Positions 20,801 to 26,154 of a stretch of 26,154 nucleotides of DNA are shown one piece after another (position 1 is the stretch's first letter; each line of letters opens with the position of its first letter). Below the pieces are notes generated by a model that worked only from the letters and a program-made list of their open reading frames with translations, was not told the DNA's origin and did not search any database. The stretch is taken from positions 1 to 26,154 of the IMG/VR virus record IMGVR_UViG_3300044972_000509, one strand, 5' to 3'. Source of the DNA: a virus. The position numbers and the translations under genes are program-made.

Positions 20801-21490
20801 GTGGCAAAAGAATTTCCCCTACAGCAAGTTTTGGAATTGGCCTGTTCAGCACAGCGAATCAACGGCTCGTATCTTAAAGAACCACATGCTGTCTATTCCG
20901 CTGATAATATATACATGGGCACAAAACAAACTAACAAGATGTTGATGTTAGTCACTGCACATCCCCTTATTTGGACTGCTGATCCAAAAGACAAACCTGT
21001 AGCACTTGAAGTCTTACCCGAAGATACTGCAATGGCAGAAGAAATACAACAGTATTTTAAACGATTAATGTTTTCAGCTATTGCCGGGGATAATGAGTTC
21101 CAAACTAACATTAACAGTTTCTTGAATGCAGAAAATATTGAAAGTAAAAACTTTGGCTATATTGCCTGCCTCCCAAGTGTGTACGCTAGAGACCGGGCCC
21201 AAAACAAAATTAAAAAAGTAGCTCGAAGTGTTGAAGGCGGCTATTTGGGAGAGATAGGTAGTCAGCTTAAAGATTTAGATTGTGAAATACTTGAGTCAAC
21301 TAAGTCAAAAAACTTTGAAGGCTACAATATTTCTGCTATAATAAACAGTAAGATGGCATCGTGGCTTAATAAGACAGATCTTAAAATTGGTCCGTGTGTT
21401 ATAGTCAAAGCCAAAGTTAAAGATCATAGCAAACACTGGAAACATCAAAATGATGTGACTAGATTAAATTATGTCAAGGCAGTACAATGA
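20801..21490 (+). CDS. Unknown phage protein, 229 aa
   Basis: Not recognised. GTG start with a CGGAG ribosome site. It is a mixed alpha/beta soluble protein. The C-terminal third (KIGPCVIVKAKVKDHSKHW, about 195-213, then VTRLNYVK) looks like a small beta-barrel, possibly OB-fold, which would suit nucleic-acid binding; this is only an impression. The middle contains a basic stretch KNFGYIACLPSVYARDRAQ just before 140. It heads the nine-gene operon running to ClpP, and its stop overlaps the next start by 4 nt. Confidence 0.75.
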   Translation: MAKEFPLQQVLELACSAQRINGSYLKEPHAVYSADNIYMGTKQTNKMLMLVTAHPLIWTADPKDKPVALEVLPEDTAMAEEIQQYFKRLMFSAIAGDNEFQTNINSFLNAENIESKNFGYIACLPSVYARDRAQNKIKKVARSVEGGYLGEIGSQLKDLDCEILESTKSKNFEGYNISAIINSKMASWLNKTDLKIGPCVIVKAKVKDHSKHWKHQNDVTRLNYVKAVQ

Positions 21491-21912
21491 GTGATGAATT
21501 TGAAAAGTATGATGCTTTTGCTAAACAGATGGAAGAACGTTTTCCAAAGATGTTTGCAGAGTCCTATGGTGGTTTTGCCTGTGGTGAAGGTTGGTGGTCT
21601 ATCATCGAACTACTGTGTAGTAACATTCAACATCATATTGATTGGAAGAACAAGCAGTTGGAAGTTGTACCACAAGTAACTGTGGCACAGATTAAAGAAA
21701 AGTTCGGCGGCCTACGTTTCTACTACAACGGCGGTGATGACGAGATCCGAGGCATGGTACGAATAGCCGAGGCCTGGGCAAGTCGTAGTTGTGAAGAATG
21801 TGGAGCTCCTGGTAAAAGTAGACAAGGTGGGTGGATTAAGACTCTGTGTGATCATCACGAGGCAGAGCGTCAACAACGAAAGAAAGAATATGAAGATCAA
21901 ACTGGTCAGTGA
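21487..21912 (+). CDS. Conserved phage protein with zinc-ribbon end, 141 aa
   Basis: Function not known. The first 95 residues include GGFACGEGWWSII (28-40) and IKEKFGGLRFYYNGGDD (69-85), typical of a conserved phage domain. It ends in a likely zinc site C102-x2-C105 (CEECGAPG) with C121 and H123/H124 (CDHHE), followed by a charged helix. Such ribbons usually bind nucleic acid or protein. It overlaps its neighbours by 4 and 23 nt. Confidence 0.75.
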   Translation: MSDEFEKYDAFAKQMEERFPKMFAESYGGFACGEGWWSIIELLCSNIQHHIDWKNKQLEVVPQVTVAQIKEKFGGLRFYYNGGDDEIRGMVRIAEAWASRSCEECGAPGKSRQGGWIKTLCDHHEAERQQRKKEYEDQTGQ

Positions 21913-22738
21913 CCTCCATTTAGAGTTCAGTGACATCAACATTAAAAACGAAGAAGGCTGTGATGTCTTGATACTGTCTGGCGACATTATGATTGCTGAA
22001 GAACTCTACGACCATCCTGCTTCTGCTTTTGATCCGTGGTCAGCGGGCGCAGTTGCAGATCTTGGACGTAAGCAAGAGCGTGTGCAGAGATTCCGTGACT
22101 TCTTAAAGCGTGTGAGTTTTCAGTTCCCGCATGTGATTTATATTGCAGGTAATCATGAGTTCTATCACGGCAAGTGGGAACGTACATTAAAAGTTTTACA
22201 TGGCGAGTGCGCAAAGTTCCCTAACGTCTACTTCTTGGAACAAGAGTGCAAGACCATTGACGATGTTACCTTTATTGGTGGCACACTTTGGACTGACATG
22301 AACAAAGGTGACCCGTTGACTCTGCATGCCGTGCGCGACATGATGAGTGACTTCCGTGTGATTCTCAAAGAGAACGAAGGTTATACTAGGCTCAAGCCCG
22401 CAGACACTTGCGTTCGTCATAAGAAGATGCTACAATACATTAAAACAGTTGTTGCAGAACAACATGATAGAAAGTTTGTTGTAGTCGGACATCACAGTCC
22501 TAGCAAACTGTCTACTCATGAACAGTATGCTAATGAACACCTAATGAACGGTGCTTACAGCAGTGACTTGAGCGAGTTCATTATGGATCACCCACAGATC
22601 AAATTGTGGACACATGGACACACGCATCATCCTTTCGACTATGTCGTTGGGGAGACACGTATTGTTTGCAACCCTCGTGGCTATGAAGGTTACGAGCCAG
22701 AGAGTGGCTGGAACCCTAACATTGTAATAGAGGTATAA
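21890..22738 (+). CDS. Metallophosphoesterase 2, 282 aa
   Basis: The start at 21890 (MKIKLVSDLHLEF) is chosen because it puts the first metal motif at the N-terminus; an upstream ATG adds 33 residues of read-through of the overlapping gene. Motifs in order: D8-x-H10, G31-D32 (SGDIM), G87-N-H-E90, H201-H202 (GHHSPS) and G243-H-T-H246. This is the full calcineurin-like set. It belongs to a different branch from the 201-aa phosphoesterase at 3510, being longer with an insert. The substrate is unknown; it could act on nucleotides or nucleic acid ends. The next gene follows after 1 base with a GAGG ribosome site. Confidence 0.88.
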   Translation: MKIKLVSDLHLEFSDINIKNEEGCDVLILSGDIMIAEELYDHPASAFDPWSAGAVADLGRKQERVQRFRDFLKRVSFQFPHVIYIAGNHEFYHGKWERTLKVLHGECAKFPNVYFLEQECKTIDDVTFIGGTLWTDMNKGDPLTLHAVRDMMSDFRVILKENEGYTRLKPADTCVRHKKMLQYIKTVVAEQHDRKFVVVGHHSPSKLSTHEQYANEHLMNGAYSSDLSEFIMDHPQIKLWTHGHTHHPFDYVVGETRIVCNPRGYEGYEPESGWNPNIVIEV

Positions 22739-22739
22739 A

Positions 22740-23264
22740 ATGAAAACTGATTGGACTAAACTAACTCCTTATACATTCCCATTAAAAGGTATGTCACAAC
22801 CTAAGGAAATTTGCGAGGTTGTGAAACAACTTGGTATTGACAAGTACATCTACGAAATTCGCAATAACATTACTATTAAGTACGGTATGAGTGCCGATAA
22901 TGAAAAGTTTTATGGTGCTAGAATTTATCGACAGGTTGGACATTTACCCAGTTGGGGCAACAGTAAATTAGTTGGAGAGAATGGTAAAGAATTTTTAGAT
23001 ATTAACGCTGAGTTTAAGAACAGGTATGGTTCAAATATTAACCACAACGATATAATAGTCACAGTGTGGGGATTTGATACTTATCCATGGAGAACTCTTA
23101 ACGTTCGAAAAGAACTCATCGAAGCGGAAAGTTATCTAATTAGTCAATACGAGATGATTCATCAAGAGAAACCAGTGGGTAATTTATTTGATGAATCATT
23201 CTGGGAAAATAAATCTGCACCAATTAAGTCGGTGTATGATAGTATGTTTGAGGAACAAAAATGA
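22740..23264 (+). CDS. GIY-YIG-like nuclease domain protein, 174 aa
   Basis: Resembles the GIY-YIG fold: strand KYIYEIRN (35-42), then IKYGMSADN (46-54, in the place of the second YIG-like strand), R61 in ARIYRQVGHLP as likely catalytic arginine, then VWGFDTYPWRTLN and a helix ELIEAESYLISQY whose glutamate would bind the metal. Known family members are homing endonucleases or DNA-repair nucleases. The exact GIY and YIG triplets are degenerate, so the call is tentative. The start overlaps the small coiled-coil gene downstream (ATGA). Confidence 0.55.
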   Translation: MKTDWTKLTPYTFPLKGMSQPKEICEVVKQLGIDKYIYEIRNNITIKYGMSADNEKFYGARIYRQVGHLPSWGNSKLVGENGKEFLDINAEFKNRYGSNINHNDIIVTVWGFDTYPWRTLNVRKELIEAESYLISQYEMIHQEKPVGNLFDESFWENKSAPIKSVYDSMFEEQK

Positions 23265-23404
23265 ATATTGTAGAACTAACAAAAACAACAGCACAAAATA
23301 TGCACGAGTTGTTACTGCAATTAGCAAGTCATATTGAAAAACTTGAAGCTGAAAACGCAGACCTTAAAAAGAAATTGAGTGCGCATGATGACGACCTTAA
23401 GTGA
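23261..23404 (+). CDS. Small coiled-coil protein, 47 aa
   Basis: A 47-residue protein whose middle and end (HELLLQLASHIEKLEAENADLKKKL, read as heptads) form a clear coiled-coil leucine-zipper-like helix. It sits in the operon with an ATGA start overlapping the upstream stop, and it overlaps the next gene by about 20 nt. A phage accessory or oligomerising factor is likely. Both overlaps and the amphipathic pattern support it being real. Confidence 0.7.
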   Translation: MNIVELTKTTAQNMHELLLQLASHIEKLEAENADLKKKLSAHDDDLK

Positions 23405-23672
23405 AAAAGATGTAAAGATATTTAAGAAATGGCTTAAAAGTCATTTGGTTTACGGACCTACTACTATAATCTTTACTAAAAAGGACGGTACTGAACGAAC
23501 TATGACTTGTACTACTAGTCCAGACCTTGTTCCTGTTGAGCCAATTGTTGAAAGTCTTGAGAAGAAAGAAAAGAAAATCAACGAAGAAGTTATGCCAGTC
23601 TATGACTTAGATGCCAAGGGATGGCGTAGCTTCCGTTGGGATTCAATTAAACAAGTAAGGTTTACACTATGA
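23385..23672 (+). CDS. SH3-like barrel phage protein (DUF2693-like), 95 aa
   Basis: The start is taken at the first of two adjacent ATGs (23385); a GTG two codons upstream is possible. The pattern LVYGPTTIIFTKKDGTERTM, then PVYDLDAKGWRSFRWDSIKQV, matches the small SH3/Sm-like barrel family widely found in phages (DUF2693 or WYL_2-like), whose function is not established. It is overlapped by the coiled-coil gene and overlaps the next start by 4 nt. Confidence 0.7.
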   Translation: MMTTLSEKDVKIFKKWLKSHLVYGPTTIIFTKKDGTERTMTCTTSPDLVPVEPIVESLEKKEKKINEEVMPVYDLDAKGWRSFRWDSIKQVRFTL

Positions 23673-23896
23673 GACAATACATCGAAGACACTTGTGAAAT
23701 CATCTGCGATACTAACGGTCGAAAGATTGTCGCAGATGTCCTGGACTTTAAGGATCGCCAGTATCTTAAAGTAAGTGTTGACAAGAGTGTCAAGGTTCAG
23801 TTACAATGGAACGGTAAGTTTTACGAAGGTAGTGTAGCCGGTCTGACATTTAGTACAGACGGTCCTACTGTTAACAATTATAGGCAAGGAAGATAA
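23669..23896 (+). CDS. Small unknown phage protein, 75 aa
   Basis: Mostly beta by pattern (EIICDTNGRKIVADVLDF, YLKVSVDKSVKVQLQW), so probably another small barrel. No recognised motif or cysteine pairs suitable for zinc. It overlaps the upstream gene by 4 nt. The next gene starts one base after its stop, and the ribosome site of that gene (AAGGAAG) lies in this coding end. Confidence 0.65.
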   Translation: MRQYIEDTCEIICDTNGRKIVADVLDFKDRQYLKVSVDKSVKVQLQWNGKFYEGSVAGLTFSTDGPTVNNYRQGR

Positions 23897-23897
23897 A

Positions 23898-24323
23898 ATG
23901 AAAATTGGTTTAAGCTATAGCCGTTGCATTTTAGATATTGTTGAAGGCCGTGTGAATATAGACGATGTACTGGTATTGATTACCCGTACAGATTTTGATC
24001 CACGAGATGATGAACAATGGGAAGGTATTTGGCAAGGATACACACTTGGCGGAATGAGTAATCCAGAATGGGGCCACTATGACTTTAACAGTAAAGATGA
24101 CGAAGACAAGTTCCGTAGCGTAAGCATCATGCTCTACACAGATGGCAAGATACATCAGCCACGCCAATTTGGCGCCCACCCGAGACGTAGGCCAGAATTC
24201 TGGTTAGAAACAGTTCTTCCAACTGAAGAATTAGAAAAGAACCCTGCGGCTAAAATTGCTTGGGATAAGTTCCAAACAGTTGCCAGTTTAACCAACGTAA
24301 ATTTAGATAAGGATTACCAATAA
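23898..24323 (+). CDS. Conserved phage protein of unknown function, 141 aa
   Basis: Not assigned. The sequence is acidic, with a tryptophan-rich middle (QWEGIWQGYTLGGMSNPEWG, about 40-59) and a segment FRSVSIMLYTDGKIHQPRQFG. Probably a single alpha/beta domain. An AAGGAAG ribosome site precedes the ATG; its stop overlaps the ClpP start (TAATG), so ClpP is probably translated by coupling to this gene. Confidence 0.7.
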   Translation: MKIGLSYSRCILDIVEGRVNIDDVLVLITRTDFDPRDDEQWEGIWQGYTLGGMSNPEWGHYDFNSKDDEDKFRSVSIMLYTDGKIHQPRQFGAHPRRRPEFWLETVLPTEELEKNPAAKIAWDKFQTVASLTNVNLDKDYQ

Positions 24324-24943
24324 TGCCACGCTTGATACCTACAGTTATAGAAACAGAAGCTCGCGGAGAACGTGCTTATGACATCTACAGTCGATTACTT
24401 AAAGATCGTATTATCATGCTTGACAGCGAAGTAGACGAACATAGCTCAAGTATTCTAGTGGCACAGTTGCTATTCCTTGAAAGCCAGGGCAACGAGGACA
24501 TCACGTTCTTTATTAACAGCCCAGGTGGCAGTGTCACAGCAGGACTAGCTATCTACGATACTATGCAGTTTATTCGACCAGATGTGGCTACCTATGTTAT
24601 GGGGCAGGCCGCAAGTATGGGCTCGTTCCTAGCACAAGCGGGTGCGGCAGGCAAGCGTTTTGTCCTTCCAGAAAGCCGTACAATGATACATCGTGTTAGC
24701 TCAGGTACACGTGGTACTAGCGGATCAGTACATGTACAAGAGCTACAGTTTGAAGATGCTAAACGTAGCTTTGAAGAAAGTCAAAGACTGAATAAACGCC
24801 TAACTGAACTGTATGTACGTCACAATACTGCGGGCAAAACCTATGATGAGCTGTTTAGTAATATGAAGTTTGACACTTTTTTAAGCGCAGATGAAGCTGT
24901 AGCCTATGGGTTAGCAGATAAGGTGATCTCAAAACGCCCATAA
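24323..24943 (+). CDS. clpP: ATP-dependent Clp protease, proteolytic subunit
   Basis: A 206-aa complete ClpP, the usual length. The catalytic triad is S98 (GQAASMGS), H123 (RTMIHR) and D184 (KFDTFLSADEAVAYGLAD). The N-terminal segment and the FFINSPGGSVTAG handle region are intact. ClpP forms a tetradecamer that needs an AAA+ unfoldase; no ClpX or ClpA is in the window, so it may use the host's. In phages it could process virion proteins or degrade host regulators. It is the last gene of the 20801 operon and is followed by a possible weak hairpin at 24943-24976. Confidence 0.93.
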   Translation: MPRLIPTVIETEARGERAYDIYSRLLKDRIIMLDSEVDEHSSSILVAQLLFLESQGNEDITFFINSPGGSVTAGLAIYDTMQFIRPDVATYVMGQAASMGSFLAQAGAAGKRFVLPESRTMIHRVSSGTRGTSGSVHVQELQFEDAKRSFEESQRLNKRLTELYVRHNTAGKTYDELFSNMKFDTFLSADEAVAYGLADKVISKRP

Positions 24944-25000
24944 AGTGCGTAGTTATTAGGGGCTGACACTACACTTAAATATGTATAATAGGAGAGTACT
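24944..25000 (+). promoter_or_regulatory. Intergenic hairpin with possible -10 box and ribosome site
   Basis: AAGTG-cg-TAGT (from 24943) can pair with ACTACACTT (24968-24976) around a 14-nt loop. A perfect TATAAT (24984-24989) follows, but the nearest -35-like box (CTGACA, 24963-24968) is 15 nt away, so a promoter is uncertain. GGAGAG before the GTG at 25001 is a good ribosome site that overlaps this region. No strong T-run is present, so termination after ClpP is not clear. Confidence 0.35.
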
Positions 25001-25726
25001 GTGTCAAAGAAACCATTTAACTGGTCGATGTTAGACAGAGATAACTTGTACACTATGATGTACGAGTTAAAGCCTTATGTAGTGGGCAAACGCCTTGCCA
25101 TTAAAACCTTACAAAAACTACTGAGTGATCATCTCAAATGGCATCTTCCTATTAGAGTTAGATTACAGCGTGATTCAAAACACGACAAGGGTGTTGTTTA
25201 CATAGGTGGCGTGTACTATGCAGACTACGATCAAGAAGGATATAGACAGATTGAAGTAAATTTCAGCTATAGATCTACCAGTGCTGAAATTAAACTTTCA
25301 GACAGCCGTTGGGATAGAATGTGTAGATTGTTTGCGGATACTATCCTACACGAAATTGTACACATGAGACAATATCGTACAAGAGAATTTAAACAGATTC
25401 CAGGATACCTAAGCACAGCCTACTATGCCAGAGATCGCCGAGAGCAAGAATACTACGGTCATAAAGATGAAATGGGCGCATTTGCTTTTAATATTGCCTG
25501 CGAGTTAAATGATAAATTTGGCAACGATTTTGATGCTGCCAAACACTATTTGGACAGTAATTTATCCAAACGTGCCAAAAAAACCTGTTGGTACAAGTAC
25601 ATGAAAACATTTGATTGGAATCACAACCATCCAGTTATACGCTCAATGAAAAAGAAAATTGTCCGAAACCTGCCATATGCACAACTCGGCAAGCCATTTA
25701 AGACACCAGACCACTTGACTTATTGA
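25001..25726 (+). CDS. Zincin-like metallopeptidase candidate B, 241 aa
   Basis: Paralogue of the protein at 20103-20768. The motif H117-E-I-V-H121 (ILHEIVHMRQYR) is followed by KDEMGAFAFNIACEL (155-169), where E157 could be the third metal ligand. Before it is a beta region VVYIGGVYYADYD (65-77) like the upper strands of zincins. The basic C-terminus (SMKKKIVRNLPYAQLGKPF) differs from A. GTG start with GGAGAG ribosome site. The -35 box of the ligase promoter lies in its last codons. Peptidase activity is inferred from the motif only. Confidence 0.68.
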   Translation: MSKKPFNWSMLDRDNLYTMMYELKPYVVGKRLAIKTLQKLLSDHLKWHLPIRVRLQRDSKHDKGVVYIGGVYYADYDQEGYRQIEVNFSYRSTSAEIKLSDSRWDRMCRLFADTILHEIVHMRQYRTREFKQIPGYLSTAYYARDRREQEYYGHKDEMGAFAFNIACELNDKFGNDFDAAKHYLDSNLSKRAKKTCWYKYMKTFDWNHNHPVIRSMKKKIVRNLPYAQLGKPFKTPDHLTY

Positions 25727-25743
25727 TCCTTAGACTGTATAAT
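25715..25743 (+). promoter_or_regulatory. Sigma70-type promoter for the DNA ligase gene
   Basis: TTGACT (25715-25720), a 17-nt spacer and a perfect TATAAT (25738-25743), with a leader containing GAAAGG before the ATG at 25773. Confidence 0.8.
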
Positions 25744-25772
25744 ATATAAATTAAACAGCAGAAAGGTCTAAC

Positions 25773-26154
25773 ATGTTCGATCCGTGTCAAAATGTAATTT
25801 CCACCCTTGAAGACCATAATAGTCGTTTGGACAAAGAAGCTATTATTTTGGCGCAAGCTGAAGCTGGTAATAGTGAATTCTTTCAAGGCGCACGTCTTGC
25901 TCTAGACCCTATGATTACATTTGGATTGAAACAGATCCCGGAGAAAAAAGATGAAGATGGTGCTGGCTTATCTTGGGATAGTTTTAGTCTCATTATTACT
26001 GGTTTTGTTAATCGTAGCCTCACAGGTAACCTTGCCCGTGACACTGTTGCTAAAATGATGGCCAGTGCCACTCGGGCACAATGGAATGGTTGGTATCGAC
26101 GCATACTGATCAAAGACCTGCGATGCGGCACAAGCGAAAAAACCATCAATAAGG
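25773..26154 (+). CDS. ATP-dependent DNA ligase, N-terminal part (cut by window end)
   Basis: The first 127 residues of a T4 gp30-type ATP-dependent DNA ligase; the right window edge cuts it. The DNA-binding N-terminal helical domain is recognisable, with the signature RILIKDLRCGTSEKTINK (about 110-127), which corresponds to MRDLECGASVSIANK in T4 ligase. The active-site lysine motif should follow just beyond the edge. It joins nicked DNA during replication and repair. It has its own sigma70 promoter and a GAAAGG ribosome site. Confidence 0.85.
   Translation, partial: MFDPCQNVISTLEDHNSRLDKEAIILAQAEAGNSEFFQGARLALDPMITFGLKQIPEKKDEDGAGLSWDSFSLIITGFVNRSLTGNLARDTVAKMMASATRAQWNGWYRRILIKDLRCGTSEKTINK

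Noticed and set aside
21791-21889. Longer version of metallophosphoesterase 2
   Set aside because: The extra 33 residues are an out-of-frame reading of the upstream gene and put unrelated sequence before the first metal motif.
1-26154. tRNA genes, CRISPR arrays, insertion sequences
   Set aside because: I found no cloverleaf with a GTTC-type arm, no regularly spaced direct repeats and no transposase-like protein or terminal repeats.

Overview
This window looks like part of the genome of a large tailed bacteriophage of the T4-like superfamily, probably from a marine or freshwater environment. The evidence is a T4 gp30-type ATP-dependent DNA ligase running off the right end, a T4-Pnkp-type kinase, T4-late-like promoter octamers (best copy an exact TATAAATA), very tight gene packing with 1-32 nt gene overlaps, many small conserved phage-type proteins, and no ribosomal RNA, tRNA or typical chromosomal operon. 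The host is not identifiable from this sequence, but strong sigma70-type promoters point to a bacterium with a standard sigma70.

Left part (about 1-4615): an AT-rich unknown gene, then an unusually GC-rich, AAG(Lys)-biased gene for a TROVE/DUF2828-like protein with a von Willebrand A domain. Next come short operons carrying a dual-specificity-type phosphatase, a metallophosphoesterase and a polynucleotide-kinase-like P-loop protein. Together these could form an RNA-handling or end-repair set. The block ends at a UUCG-tetraloop terminator.

Middle (4645-18768): a visibly AT-richer accessory island of 21 genes on both strands. It holds nine putative Fe(II)/2-oxoglutarate oxygenases (eight small HxD...H...R proteins plus one TauD-like), a radical SAM enzyme, an acyl carrier protein, three membrane fatty-acid desaturases, a class II aldolase/adducin-like protein, a PP-loop (asparagine-synthase-like) protein, two GNAT-like proteins and a secreted dienelactone-hydrolase-like protein. 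Many of its leading genes have a T4-late-like octamer only 4-6 nt upstream of the ATG, which predicts leaderless late mRNAs. The content suggests acyl or lipid chemistry plus repeated hydroxylation, but the substrate is unknown.

Right part (18799-26154): all on the + strand and driven by near-consensus sigma70 promoters (TTGAC[A/T/C]-N17-TATAAT-like). It contains a cupin, a small AbrB/MazE-like protein, a full-length translation initiation factor IF-1, two related HExxH metallopeptidase-like proteins, a second metallophosphoesterase, a GIY-YIG-like protein, several conserved unknowns, a complete ClpP protease and the start of the DNA ligase. The sigma70 elements often lie in the end of the preceding gene. 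Two promoter classes (sigma70-like around the core genes, late-like in the island) therefore map onto two gene sets.
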